NCBI GenBank assembly: GCA_033002965.1
Contig: JAURVB010003185.1
Location: 1-64,000 of the forward strand
Source of the DNA: Piper betle
Lineage: Eukaryota > Streptophyta > Magnoliopsida > Piperales > Piperaceae
Direction: 5' to 3'
Length of the DNA stretch: 64,000 bases
The notes beneath the pieces were generated by a model, which was given only the letters and a program-made list of their open reading frames with translations, had not been told where the DNA came from and searched no databases. Positions within the stretch are counted from its first letter, which is position 1; the number at the start of each line of letters is the position of its first letter. Positions 1 to 18,378 of this stretch are shown here, in pieces. A program made the position numbers and the translations under genes.

Positions 1-1938
1 GTCAGCTTCGGCACATATGTAACCTCCACACTTCTCCGGGATTGAGGAACTCAAAGGTGGAGTTGTCCGGATCCTTCAGGAACGAAGTGGGTTCTCCCCA
101 GCTCCAGAGCCCGCTCTTCCGGGCACACGCCCTATCTGAAGACGTGGCCGCAAGTAACCCACATCCCATCTCTCACCGAAAATGCGAAAACTATACATAT
201 ATAGGCCTGGGTTGGGATTTACACAATAGGCCCGAAGGCATCGTGAGCTGGATCTGAAGTTCGAAAACAAACTCGAGGGATCTCATCCTCGAGGGTTATT
301 AATCCAAAATAAAACTGTTGGCTAAATGGCCCGAGTTAAGTGGGATCCGATAAACGCCACTTAACTCGTCCTGCACATGATAAATCAAATATGCAATAGA
401 GTAGCGTAAAACAGAGAACGAGTCCTAAACGGACCTGGTAGAAGCTCCAAACGGGTCCACGCGCCTAGGCGGCGAGCTCCTACACCGTACCTACACAATC
501 AAGCTAAAAACTAACGCACGCATGATGAATCACACATCCTATAGCATGCACACACAATCAACACAATCACACATCAATCAACACACATTAACCTATATCA
601 ATTCTACCAAGTCTACTTAGGCTAGTTTGCATTAGATCATGATCATCGCCTAGTTACCCTAATTAATTTCTTAGCCTCCATTTTTAACACCACTCAATCA
701 AACAAATTTCATATTTTATCCTTAATCAAATCTACATTTATATATATTATTATAACACACACACAAATCCTGCCATGCAATTCTAATAATTAACATTTTT
801 AAATAATTAAATTAAAATAAATTATACCTCGCATCGTCGAAAATCGGCGACGGCTAGGGTTTCTGTTTCGTGGCTCGAAACTCGAATTCGGCACCTAGCA
901 GCGTCCAAAGTTCGATCAGATTGGACCGGGTGCGTTCGGCGGATGATCCAACGAATTTCCCACGAATCCAATTTTCCGGCGGTTCGAGCGGTTTTCTGGC
1001 GAGTGTTGGCGGATTCCGGCGGTTTTCCGGCGATGATTCGGGACGGGGCAATCAGGGGGTCTATCAGCACCAGCTCGACGAGCTTAGTCTAATGGTGGTG
1101 TCAAACAGAGCAGCCGGGGCGATGGCCGATGGCGGCGTGCGGCGGCGGTGTGCTCTGATCGGGGCTGCGGCCGGCCTCGACGGCGCTCGGGATGGTGGGG
1201 GAAATGTCGGCGACTGCGAGAGGGTGGTCGTCGGGGTCACAGCAGCTGTGGAGAGGCCCGGACGGCGGCGAATCACCGAGGGAGCGCGTCGCGGCTCGTG
1301 GGGCGATTCCGGCGTCGTGGCGGCGAGGCGGTGGCCGGGGTGGGTCGTGGCGGCACGGCGACTGCACGGCGGGGCGGGGTGGCGTTGATCGGTGGCTGTA
1401 CAATGTCGGCGGCGGCGACGAGCACGAGGGGCGGCGGTGGCTAGGGTTTTGGAAGGGGGAAGTGTCGGGAATGGAGAAAATATACTCCAGTGGCAGTTTC
1501 GTAAATAAGTATTGACTCGATTCCTACTCGAGTCAAAATAATAACTAGTTCGTAATAAATTCTAAAAAAATCTAGAAAAATATAGAAAAATCCCATAAAA
1601 TAAAACAAACACAATAACATCAAATGGCATGCTCTATAACTAATAACCCACCTGAATATGATCCAACGCGTCCTAATTCGTCATTCGGCTCTAAAAATAT
1701 TTTACGATAAAATAAAAATAACAATCAATACTGTATACCTCCATATACTTGATAACCCATTTTTCATCATCTTTTAGACGTTATCATCGTACACTTGAGC
1801 ATACATGACCCTCATCGCTCATAATTCACGGCTGGCCTCAACTCAGCTCGCGGTCCATGAAGCTGACTCGACTCGAACCGACGGTTGAACCGACTGGTTC
1901 ACTCCCGTAAAACTCTGACTCGAGTCACGGGTTTTACA
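1..1938 (+). mobile_element. Long LTR-like repeat, 3' part (copy 1)
   Basis: This is the right-hand part of a repeat that occurs complete at 6197-9362 and 43978-46982. The order of landmarks is shared: an 'aggaactcaaa' block with a gagttgtc motif, a short AT stretch followed by 'gggttgggattta', 'ctcatcctcgagg', the 'cctaaacggacctggtagaa' block, a GC-rich block (about 830-1450), and a TTGACTCG/CGAGTCAA dyad near 1515. It ends 'gggttttaca' at 1938, the same CA end as the other copies. The left part lies outside the window, so its target duplication cannot be checked. The reading frames inside the GC-rich block are low complexity and look non-coding. It is probably a Ty3/gypsy-type solo LTR, judged from the TGTAACACCCC...TTTTACA ends of its relatives. 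Confidence 0.75.
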
Positions 1939-3316
1939 TTTAGATATTCATTTGCTAGTAATGTTATATTCCTAGTCTCTACAAGACCAATAATCAATTC
2001 TTTGATTGCTGACATTTTTTTCTAATATATAGAGGTATTTAGTCTTTTTGACTGGCGTAGGCAGATGGATCAAACGGCTCATGCAGGGGGATTTTGTACT
2101 GTATTTGTGTTAATTACCGAGTTGATATGAAATTGAGATGTAGTATGTTACATAAATAAGCCCTGAAGTTGTATGAACTTGTACAATTCGGGATAAGTCA
2201 ATTGATTGTTGTTGTGCATGTGTGTTTTATATATCATTGCATTATCATTGTGGTGCAGATACACTTTGGGGCACTCTAACTATTGTCTATAAGGTATAAC
2301 TCTCATAGTCCTGGAACACGATGAGGAGCTTACCAGGTAGGCGAAACATATTTGTTGTAGTTGTGTGAATGTGTGATAAAGAAAGGTGGGTAGGAGGAGC
2401 ATACGGTTCACACTACTTGAAAACCCATGTGAAGTTTGGGTATTAGGGTTTGATGCCCTATCATCTAATGATGTTGTGTTTAATTATTTGATTTTCTTAC
2501 ACATGTAGGGTGACCCTTAGTCAAATTCTCTGCATTCATCCATATGTAAGAAATTAAGAAATATAACGAATCATTTGAACTAAGTAGTAAGAAAATGTTC
2601 ATATCACAACATACAACCTCAAAACTGTAGTCGGGGTGTGCCTCTTCTGCCTCTATTGTGGCTAGGGGTAATCATATAGAATCCTTATGTTTAAAAGCTT
2701 TTTTATTCTAGTATGAATCAACATGCATATGTGATAAAACCCTATAAGGTTAATTGTCTTAAGCCCCATTAAGGGTTGAGATCCACTTCCGTAAAGTTGT
2801 ATGAAAGTAGTCCAACGAATGGTTTTCCAAATTATAACATCGCACTTCAGCTCGCCCTTAAACTGAAAATGTGGTGTTACACACACGGGTCCAGATTCGT
2901 TTTATGGTTCCAAATATCTCCACCCTCTTGCCAATGCATTGGTAGACACTGCATCATGATCAGGAAAGATTGATAATATATGAATCAGCAAATCATCGGA
3001 TAACAGACTGAGACAACCGACAAGATGATCAATGATCATCATCTTCTACAACTTCAACCCTCTGATGATTGTGTTTAGTCTCCATGGGAATGTCAACCTC
3101 CTCTATTGTGTCACGCCCTTTAAACCTTCGCATGATTTGTATTTAATCGTGCATAATATGTATGTATGTATGTATATGTGTGTGTATGTGTGTGTGTGTA
3201 TATATATATACATATACACTCTCAAGTGTAGTCATGGTTACTTGTGCACTCAGGATAGGGGGGATGGCCAGACCTTGGCCGGATCCAACAGCCAACCACA
3301 CTGGCAGTATCACGAG
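1939..3316. other. AT-rich intergenic stretch, no gene seen
   Basis: No conserved protein is encoded here. The stretch has short frames on both strands without recognisable domains and a (TG)n/(TA)n run near 3160-3215. A TGTCACGCCC motif at 3109 resembles a plant LTR start, but no matching end or target duplication was found. Confidence 0.5.
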
Positions 3317-3839
3317 TAGGAGTGAACATACTTGGGTTCAAACTAAAGTACCAAACCGAACCAAACCAAAATTTTTGATTTGGTTCGATTTTTTAAAAAA
3401 AGTGGTTCAGGTCGATTTTAGCATTGGGTAACTAAACCCAATAAGAGGAATTTCAGTTCAGAACCAAACCAAACCAAAACCGACCTAAAAACCAAAATTT
3501 AAAAAAAACCTTAATATTCAAGTTTTATGTGGGTTATCATTAGTTTTTTTTAATTTATTTATAATTTATTTTACATAGTTAATATAATATCTATGTATAG
3601 AATATTTTTTTTAATATTATTATAATAGTTAAATTATGATTACATTTCATTTATTATCAAAATTATAATTAACTTTAATAAGTTTATTGTAATTTCAATT
3701 TTTTTAGAACCAAACCGAACTAACCAAAATTTTTCGAACAATTTTAGTTTGGTTCGATTTGAAAACCAAACCACTAAGCACTAGTTCGGAAGTTTGGTAT
3801 GGTCACTTCGGAACCAAACCAACCGATTGCTCACCTCTA
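3317..3839. mobile_element. hAT-type MITE, 523 bp, 8-bp TSD
   Basis: The left end starts TAGGAGTGAACATACTTGG. The right end, read on the minus strand, starts TAGAGGTGAGCAATCGGTTGG. These are imperfect terminal inverted repeats of the hAT TA(R)GRGTG type. The flanks are atcacgag (3309-3316) and atcatgag (3840-3847), an 8-bp target duplication with one mismatch, which is the size made by hAT transposases. The interior is AT-rich with repeated 'aaccaaaccgaac' tracts on both sides. There is no transposase frame, so the element is non-autonomous. Confidence 0.8.
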
Positions 3840-3959
3840 ATCATGAGGGCGGGCAGTGGGTGGATGGGTAAGTATCTAGGTCATCCTTATAATTAGATGG
3901 CTTAGATTAATTTGTTAGGCAAAAAATTTTCCACGTAGTACCCGGCTTGAGTAATTTTT

Positions 3960-3963
<4 letters not shown>

Positions 3964-4016
<53 letters not shown>
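3964..4016. repeat. (TA)n microsatellite
   Basis: An uninterrupted run of about 25 TA units. Similar but shorter TA runs lie near 7321-7347, 9793-9828, 23150-23220, 26088-26110, 30626-30642, 39227-39249, 45160-45199, 47808-47823 and 48888-48907. Confidence 0.95.
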
Positions 4017-4017
<1 letters not shown>

Positions 4018-4646
4018 TTATTAATGAGCGGAGATTAAAAATAAGAGAATTGACCAATTAAAATACTAAAAAAAATTTAATTAAATAAAAATACCTCTTC
4101 CTACAAAAAGTCACGATTTCGTATCCAACTAATTTCAATTTCTTTTTGAAAAATATAATAAAAATATCTTTTATTGTAAAAGGTCACGAGTTCAAACCCA
4201 AGTAATCTCAATTTTTAACTTTTACTAATAAGTGCAAAACCTATGACCCAGATGAGGGTTTCATAGTCAAAATCAAACAGTTTGGCTTTTTTTCAATTGA
4301 GTCATTTTCAGAACATGAATACTTAGCTAAGGCCGATTATGTTTTATGATAAATAAGGGTCATGTATACCTAAATATTTAATAATAATGTCAGTATTGTA
4401 ATAGTAGAATAAGTTGTCAAACAATATGAATGTACACCTAGTTTTTTTTTATTTTTAGAGGATCATAAAATTAGAATTAGGCAATTTATCGTTATTTATA
4501 ATTTTTTGTGGGTTAGTAAACTTTAAAACATGTCATTCGACTTACGTTGATACTATTTTACTTTATGATATTTTATTTTATTTTTAAAAAAATTATTTTT
4601 TATTATTGACGTTAAAACAAATTAAATTTTATTTATAAAATTACCA
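4017..4646. other. AT-rich stretch with decayed repeat sequence
   Basis: No gene is seen. Two related phrases, 'aaaagtcacgatttcgtatccaac' style at about 4107 and 'aaggtcacgagttcaaaccc' at about 4181, repeat with about 75-bp spacing. The second contains a GAGTTCAAACCC motif like the B box of tRNA-derived SINEs. The evidence is too weak to define an element. Confidence 0.35.
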
Positions 4647-5620
4647 TTGCATGCAATGTTTTCCACCCGGGCACATCCTCTTCCCGGTTCATCTCTCTCC
4701 CAACACCTCCTACCCGACGCCCTCTTCACCGCCACCTGCCCCTCCTCACCGGTGACCATCGCCAACCACCTTCCCCGACCACTCTCACCCACCGTCACCA
4801 CCTTCCTCCTCTCTTTACGTCACTTCCTCGGTTTCTCCCATTCCTCTGCGCGCCTCTTCCGGCCGCCCTCTTCCTCTGGCTGCCGCCGCCACCTCTGTGA
4901 CCTAGGTTGCCTTCCTATCCGACCACCATCCCCGACCCATTGTCGTCCTCCTGCACCTGGACTGCGCCCTCACCACCGCTGTCCTGTCCTCCTCCCGGGT
5001 TCGGTCGGTGAACCCTCAGCTGCGCAAACAGCACCGCCGCCGGCCGATACCCTCCCTTCCGGCCTTCCCTTGTCGTCGGCATCAAGAGCAGTCGATCCAC
5101 ACCTGACCGAGCTCCACTCTCCTCCACGTCTCCCCAAACTGAGCCATCGCAACCTTAGTCGGGTTTGCTTTGGGCCGCCGTTGCGGCGAGCCGCGTATCC
5201 GGCCAGTCGCGGCCCCACCGAGATTCCCTCGTCCCCATCTCTTCCTACCCAGGACGAGGCCAGCGGGGGGCGTCACTTCCTCCTTTGTGTGTCGTACAGT
5301 GAGATAGCCGCCACTGTTGAGTTTTCCAGCGAACGGCCGGGACAACTGGCTACGTCAGTCCTTGGCCGGCGAGGCCAATTTCGTTCTTCCTTTGCCGTGA
5401 CTACTCATCCTTCTCCTCTCTTGCCGTTCAGTCGCCGGCAGCAAGGAAATTGCCACTGGCCGTGTGTGGTTACAGGACAGCAACCGCTGTCAGTTGGCCA
5501 ATCTCCGTGCACAGCCAAGCTCCGGCCGTAATCCTACAGTCCTTACCGAGTAGTGGCTGACCATCCGTCGCCGTCAGCCGTCAGCCGTCGCCGTCACCCG
5601 TTGATAATGCTAGGTATGTA
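4647..5620. other. GC-rich non-coding block
   Basis: An island of C-rich sequence in AT-rich DNA. The plus strand stays open for 294 codons (4647-5531), but the translation is Pro/Ser/Arg/Leu-rich low complexity with no domain. The opposite strand also holds long open frames, as expected from GC-rich DNA with few stops. The end carries direct repeats of ccgtcagccgtcgccgtca (5560-5600). GC-rich interiors occur in the LTR-like repeats of this window, so I read it as part of another repeat that the 6197-9362 copy interrupts downstream. Confidence 0.45.
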
Positions 5621-6196
5621 GATTTAGATTTATTGTATCGTAAGTTAGTAATCATCATAATGTGTATATGAACGGAAAGGTGATTAAGTATTGATAGTTG
5701 GATTGCATGATGATATGGGGCTTAGTTATCATGATCTCGATGGGCATGCCGAGCTTACTGATAAAATATCATGATATAGTACAAATAAGGATGAATGTGA
5801 TGAGTAGACCAGGATGTAGATCGATGATGTTACATGTGGGTTGAAAGATCGAGATCAAAAATTGATGATTGATTTGTGTCCTTACGGAGATTGTTATTTC
5901 ATCACATACTTTATATGTTATATTGCGAACGTACTAAGGTGTTCGGATGGATTAGAATATCGTTACGACTAAGATTGCATGTATTTATTGTATGCGTACA
6001 AATAGAACGGGGGTTAGCATTTAGTTGTGATATTTAAGATTGAAGTAAACTTTTACTATATCCTTTTAGAACTTGTTCCTTGTTTTTTGCTTTACTTTAT
6101 TATAGTTTATTTTATTATTACAGGATGGGTTAACTTATGTTTTTTCTGATCCTACTTAATTCGGTCATTTAGCTGATAATTTTCTAAATTAATAAC
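5621..6196. other. AT-rich repeat flank, target of nested insertion
   Basis: No gene is seen. The last five bases, ataac (6192-6196), are duplicated after the inserted element at 9363-9367. The sequence on either side is therefore a former continuous target. Confidence 0.5.
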
Positions 6197-9100
6197 GGTA
6201 ACACCCCAAATCCGGTTCACACTCGTAAACCAAACCGGCATGTTACAGGCCCCGATTAGGTCGACTAACCCGAACCTAACTCGTGCGGATCCAATCTCGG
6301 CGTCTTAAGATGAAGATACAACTCGCAATGCATGGATGAATACACAAACCTAACATGGTACTACATGAATGACATGCAAGTCAGAGTACACACCAAACAA
6401 TCCCGATAAAAATTAAATAAAGTTTTGAAATATAACGGACGGAATTTCCCCTAAAAATGTAATTAGGGGCCACCCTGTCAAATATACATATAAAAATATA
6501 TGTAACCAACTATCAAACAATTTCATTCACACAGAATCTAATCTACTATACACTCATTCTGAAGCTTGGGTTTCAACCCATCATACTTTTACTGTGCTAC
6601 TCTGATCATTTCATTTCATCTCATTGTCATGCCTCAAACATTTACTCATAACATGTTTATGAATATAATATCATAAAAAACAATATTAAACATTCAATCA
6701 CCCAATGTGTGTGTGCAGAAGACCTTATTGCTCCTCCGTCCTGGCCGGCCCATCCATCTCGTGCTTATCACCTACATATAGTATAGGAAAAACGTCAGTA
6801 ACAAGTGTTACTGGTCCGAAAATAAAATAACTATAACAAACTGGTTATGAGAGCAAACTCTCATATGAACGAAAATCATCATATACTCCACGTGAACACT
6901 CTGAAGGGCACTACTGAGGAGCCACTGGGCTGCAGACCCGGTAGCATCCCGAACTTACTGCTGCTGGTACTGTGCTACTCTCAGCACTTCTTTTTCAGTA
7001 CTTCTCGTGAAACTTTATCCTAAGCCCTCTCCTTACCTCCATATTTCTCCTGGCCTTGAGCACGAAGGCCGAGTACTCTCAGGCAGTCGCCTTTAGTACC
7101 CTTTGAACCACAAGTCCGGACATGCGCTATACTAAACAGTACCCGTAAACCTCCACGTTCTCCGGGTGTGAGGAACTCAAACGCGGAGTTGTCAGGATCC
7201 CTCGGGAATGGAACAGTCCGCTGGCACTAATCCAGAGCCCGCTTTGACTGTCACGGCATCCTCTGCATGGTACGTGCAGTCGATTTCTCCATCTCTCGTC
7301 TCACTGAAAACGCGAAAACTACATATATATATATATATATATATATAGGGCTGGGTAGGGATTTATATAATAGGCCCGAAGGCAACTTGTGGTGGATCTT
7401 GTTTTCGAAATCAACCTCGAGGGATCTCATCCTCGAGGGGTTATTAATCCGGAAAATGTTCGGTTAAATGGCCCGAGTTAAGTGGGATCCGATAAAACGC
7501 CACTTAACCCGTCCTGCAGACAATAAATCAAACATACAATAGACAAGATCGTAAATCAGAGACGAGTCCTAAACGGACCTGGTAGAAGCTCCAAGCGTGT
7601 CATCGCGCCTAAGCGGCGAGCTCCTACTCCGTACCTACACATCAAAACTAAATACTAACGCCCGCTAACTAAATGATGCATCAAACTCAATAACATCACA
7701 ATCACAATGCAAGCATCCATCAACATAACAATCAGAAAATCATAAAAATTAATTAATCCTAGCTCATCCTATTCATACTAATTTTATTACGTGTCTGTAA
7801 CTTATGTCGTGGTCACTTATCGTGCTCTGACCTGATCTACTTCATTAGATCGCTTACTCTTCACTCACACTTAATCTCATCATGCAACTCATCGTTTCAT
7901 CCATCATTAAACATTAATCACATCACTAATCATAAATATGAAAATAATTCTACCCATCCTATTCCTACCAATTTTATTGTATTTTTCCTAAGTTACATTA
8001 CTCGATTAGCATGCTCAACTCGATCTACCTCATTAGATCACTTACTATTCATTCACTAACAATCTCATCATGCACATCTTTACTTTATTCATGGTCAAGA
8101 CATTAATCATGATAATTAATCAACCCTAGCACGCTATGCTAACAATTATCATCAATTTTAAATAATCAAATCGGAGGTAATTATACCTCACGTCGTCGGC
8201 AATCGGCGACGGCTAGGGTTCCGTCGCGCGTCTCGGAGCTCAAATTCGGCGCTCATCGGCGTCCGAAGCTCGATCGGGCTCCACCGGGTGAGCCCCACGG
8301 AAGATCCGGTGAATTCCGGCGAATTCCAGAAATTCCGATTTTCCGGCGGTTTTCCGGCAGCTACTGGCGGTTTTCCGGCGACTTCCGGTGGTTTTCCGGC
8401 GACTATTGCCGGTGGTATCTACTAGCTGGATAGGGGTCATGTAGGGTACCCTCGGAACCGGCTCGGCGAGCCCGACTCATCTACGAGGTCGACGCGGCCA
8501 ACGGAGGTGGCGGCTCGCCGGAAAACGGCTAAAACAGGGCCGGCGGCGATGGGTCGCTAGATCCGGCCGGCCAGGGCGGCGATGGCCTCCGCTCCGGTCG
8601 GGGAAGGCCGCTAGGTGGTCGGTGGTGCTGAGGCGACCACTGGATGACGGCTGCGACGGTCGCCGGCGGCAGAATCGGCGACGCGACCAAAGGCAGTCGC
8701 GGCGCTAGGCGTGGCGATTCCGGCCGTCGCGGCGGCCTGGCAGCGGCCGGGGCTGGTCGGGGTGGCACGGCGACGCCGTGGCGGAGCTGGGCGGCGACGA
8801 TCGGCGGCCGGGCGGCGCCGACAGCGGCGGCGGCGACGCTGCACAGGGGCGGCGTCGGGGTTTGGTTTGGGGAAGAAAAGAAGGCGCGGGGTGTGTGGTG
8901 GCAAGGTCGTAAATATTACTTGACTCGTCTCCGGCTCGAGTCAAGTATAATAACTAAGTCGTATTAAATCCTAAAAAAATTCATAAAAATCGGGAAAAAA
9001 TCCCGTAAAATCAAACAACACCACAATATTATAATGATATGCTCTATGACTAACAACCCACCCAGACTGCCCGAACGCGTCCTAACGCGGTAAACGGCCT

Positions 9101-9362
9101 AATACTAATTCTACGATCCACTATATATAAAAATAATTAAAAAAAATGACTGGCATACTCTCATATATCTGATAACTCATTCTGTTCTGCTGTGTTCATG
9201 ACGTTATCATCATATACTTGGGTACGCATGACCCTCATAGCTCATACACGCGACTGGCATCGGCTCGGTACACGTGTCCTGAAACTGACTCAACTCGAAA
9301 AAATAACGGTCGACCCGACCGGTTCTGAATATAAAACCCTAACTCGAATCGTGGGTTTTACA
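6197..9362 (+). mobile_element. Complete solo-LTR-like element (copy 2), 3166 bp
   Basis: The element begins GGTAACACCCCAAATCC (TG altered to GG compared with the 43978 copy) and ends GTGGGTTTTACA. A perfect 5-bp target duplication, ataac, flanks it at 6192-6196 and 9363-9367, as expected for LTR retroelement integration. A TATA-like ctatatataaaaa lies about 240 bp before the end. The interior has a (TA)n run, a 'cctaaacggacctggtagaa' block and a GC-rich segment (about 8190-8900). No gag, reverse transcriptase or integrase frame is present. A solo LTR is the simplest reading. A large terminal-repeat-less derivative cannot be excluded. Confidence 0.85.
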
Positions 9363-9785
9363 ATAACCCTCGATGATAAGATCTAATTTCAAAAACAAGA
9401 TTCACTGTAAGCTGCTTTTGAGCCTATTATGTAAATTGCTTCTCAGGCTTTTGGATTAGTGAAAAGGTTATTTCATTTTTTACGGATCCTAATAACTTCG
9501 CACTTTGAGTTTCCTCATACTCGAAGAAGTGTAGAGGTTCACGGGTATTGCAATTAAGTTCATGACTAGACATGTAGTTTAAAGGGTAATAAAGATAACT
9601 GCGTGAGAATACTCAAACTTCATACTCAAGGTTAGGAGATATATGAAGGATATGAGAAGGCTTAGGATGTATGGGTAGTCCCAAGGAACAGAAAAAACAT
9701 TAAAAAATGTCGAGAAAGAGATCTGTAAACCAATCAGCTCAAGATACTATTGGGTTTGCGGCCCGATAGCTCCCCAATGTATGTG

Positions 9786-9833
<48 letters not shown>

Positions 9834-11443
9834 TCTCTGGTACTAGATTGGAAGGAAGAGCAGTGATATCTCTCGCACACATGCATGTCTGACAATGAAA
9901 TGCGTGATGTTTTGTTGATATGGTGATAGTGGAACTTAGGTGATAATATACGGGTATGATGTTACGATGTGATCCATGCTTTAGTTAATAAGCATTGTTA
10001 TGGATAACAAGGTATGGTATTTATGTGAATAAACTTGTTTCAAATGATGAATATGATTAGCAGATGGGTCAAGACTCGGGATGAACAGTTAAATATGAAT
10101 GATGGTGAACAAATGGATTAAGACCCAGTTCAATTATGTCAATTGAATATGAATAAGTGGTTGAGTCAAGATTCAACTTAGAATTAATTACTGTGTGAAT
10201 GAATGAAATTATTTTGTGAATATTTTATTAAATATTTATATTATCTATTGTTTGACAAAGTGGCCTTTGTTGCACCTTCAGGGGACACTCTCCATTTTGT
10301 TTTAGGATTTATTGATCTTCTCATTTTTGATTAGTTTTGAGTGTAATTATATGTGATATGTCATTCACATAATATTATGTTGGATTCTTTGTATCTCACA
10401 TATGCATTACGAGATTTATTTTCTATTTTAAGACTCCGAAAATATATCTTTTCAGGTGGGGTTTAGATTGACTGACTTATTCGGGTGACCTAATAACATT
10501 CCATTTCAACTAAAAAGTAAACTAAATTTGTGATGTTACAATAAAAATCAGTCTATTTTCTTTGAAAAAATACAATAAAAATTTAAAAATAAATCAAATA
10601 ATTATATTTTATTTTTTTATTTAATTAAAAAATATTTTTAAAGTTAATCAAAATATCTAAATTATTATAATTTATATCATTATTCAATATAAATATATAT
10701 ATATATATAATTAAAATTTATATCGCATAACTCAATCGAGGTGCAATATTTTGCCTTTGCCTAATAATATATATATATACATTGAGGTAGGACAATCGCA
10801 ATACCGGCAAACACTCTACCCTGTCGCCGAGAAGAGAGAACAACACGTTCAACGAGGACGAATAATGAATACGAGATAGAGATCTATAGCTATAGGGATG
10901 GATGTCACACCATGGTTCTTTTACACACATACTAGTCTTTCATTTCATGCACTTGTACACTGGCAAGATCATGTTTACTCAATACACAACCAAGATTACA
11001 AGACTATCATCAAGGAACTGCTTGTGAAAAATAAAGGACGGGATTGATAGGCAAAGATGATCCTGCTACGAAAGTCTCTAACCCAAGATTGCTTGCCTAG
11101 CACACAACAGAAGGAATAACAGAACCGTAGTATAGAGCAAGATACAGTACCCATACTGGGTTGGTGATACGTGTTAATAAATAGTAGGAACTATAATGGA
11201 AGGAGATGTAGAGAACATTTGCATCCTTCCGTAGCCGAATGTTGCCCTCATACTTCATTACTGTCGTCAACCAAATGAACAACTGCAAAAGAGATTCCCA
11301 GTGATGAACCAAGAATCCTTCTCGGGTAGCATCAATAAGGATCTTTAGCTGCTGGCTGGTTGCTTCCTCATAGAGTAAGCTAAATATTATGCCTCTCTAA
11401 GCATGTATACCCCTAAAGACTTATGCTGACTTTGGGCTTCCTT
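9363..11443. other. AT-rich intergenic DNA and probable 3' UTR of the kinase gene
   Basis: No coding exon is recognised. A (TA)n run lies at 9793-9828. The last few hundred bases before 11444 are the expected position of the 3' UTR of the GSK3-like gene on the minus strand. No clear poly(A) signal was chosen. Confidence 0.4.
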
Positions 11444-16726
<5,283 letters not shown>

Positions 16727-17029
16727 GGCTCCTTCCCCACCACCCACAAGCCCTCAAGAAACGACCTTTTCCGGCCGAATACCGCACCAAAAATGCGCAA
16801 GAAGACACACAAAATCACCACCGAGCGGCGCAGATCGACAATCCGCGGCGAGGAACGGGCGGATCGAGATCATAAAATCGATAAAGATCGAATCTTTTTG
16901 TTTTGATCGGGTGTCGCCGCGGCCGCCGTCGGAGCTCCGTTTTCTTTGGGGGCAGCTGCTCCGACAGGTCAATGGTCAAAGGCGGAGCTCCTCCAATCAT
17001 TTCTATGTCTTCCGTACAAATGGTCGGAT

Positions 17030-17210
17030 GCGTTTGGGCCGTCGGATGGAATCGGACGGTCGGAAGCGGAGATTTCCCATTGACGGGGCGCCTTGTTTTG
17101 CGCGATTGTGGGCCTCGGGAGCGAAATATCCGCCTGCTGCTTTACGTGGGCTTTTTGCTCGGCCCATCTCGGGTTGGATGGGCCGCTAATATGTAGGCCC
17201 ATTTACTGTG
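17030..17210 (-). promoter_or_regulatory. Cluster of GGGCC/GGCCCA (site II/UP1-like) motifs upstream of the kinase
   Basis: About 300-480 bp upstream of the kinase start codon there are six TGGGCC/GGCCCA or close motifs, near 17034, 17107, 17148, 17160, 17178 and 17196. The last reads aggcccattt, matching the plant UP1 box GGCCCAWWW. Such motifs are bound by TCP factors and are common in promoters of housekeeping and growth genes. Their function here is inferred. Confidence 0.5.
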
Positions 17211-17215
17211 GAAGG

Positions 17216-18378
17216 CCAAGAAGGGCTAAGGCGGGCTTCCAGGGCGGGCGCCTGCCTCGACCGATGGCAGTGGTGGAGAGAGGAGGGAGTGACGGAGGGC
17301 GACAACAGGAGAAGGGGGAGGGGAGGGAGAGCTAATTAAAGGCACCGATGCTCAAGCCTTTTGCCCGATGTTTTAATTAAAAGAATAATTAGGTCATGGT
17401 TTCCTTTAAAATATTGCGGGTTTAATTAACCCTTAACTTACTTCCCCCTGTGCGTTATTTTTCTCGATAATGTTATTATTAATTATTTTGATAAAATATG
17501 TCTAAATAACACAAACAAAAACCACATAAAGGCTTCATTTGTTCAATTTAAAAAATGAGCTGGAGTTATGAAGTTGGAAGGGGAGAAGACCCTAATCTAC
17601 GTTCCCAATTTTAATGGAGCAAATGGAAGACAATAAGTGATAAATTTTATGATTTTGACGAATAATGTGCTATGAAAATGAGACTTTAGCATGATTTATC
17701 GAGAGATTGAAATCTAACCTTTGATGGCAGTTTCTCAAAGTTGATATAATTTAGTATGAGTAAATTTTCTGAAAAATAAAAAAAAAGGATTATAAAAAAT
17801 AAAAAAACCCTATCTTTGGGCCGTTGATGGATTGCATAATTTATCCTTATTTTATTCGATGGCTCCCATACGTTTGAAAATTAGGAGCTAACAACTTTCA
17901 AGTCATTTCAACCGACACATAAATACAAACAAATTATACAAGTTTTCCTTCATTGGCTTTGTTAAAAAAACAAGTTAGGTTCATACAAAGATTAGTTTCT
18001 CTTAGTCTTATCATATAGAGACATCTTTATCTTCGAGTTAGGCTCGGTTCATGCAGGGGTTGCATCATGAAACTATGGGCCGTGACCTTTGATTGCAAAT
18101 ACTAACTGACAAGCTTTGAAAATAAATAAATAAATACTAAGTGACAATTTTTGCATTATTGGTGGAGTCTGCTATGACAGATAATATTTTGTCTGATTGA
18201 ATATACATTTGACCACAAAGTTCCAAAATAGATGGGCTTTTTTATTACAGGATAACAAAAACAAGGTCAATCATGTACCATGAACGTAGACATATCATGT
18301 GGCCATTCACCAACGTAGCTTTGACATTTGAATCGGAAGGAGGACATAAATAGTTATGTGGCTTTGATACTTGTTCTA
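17216..18378. other. AT-rich upstream region, no gene seen
   Basis: No conserved frame is seen. This stretch lies between the kinase promoter and the Mutator-like element and is mostly AT-rich with no clear repeat structure. Confidence 0.4.

Noticed and set aside
870..1515. Arg/Gly-rich frames in LTR copy 1
   Set aside because: They are not kept in frame in the other two LTR copies and reflect GC-rich composition.
4647..5531. 294-codon open frame on the plus strand
   Set aside because: Pro/Ser/Arg-rich translation with no domain, overlapping open frames on the other strand, and repeat context.
3109..10540. One large LTR from TGTCACGCCC to gatgttaca enclosing the nested copy
   Set aside because: The flanking 5-mers do not match and no second copy supports these ends.
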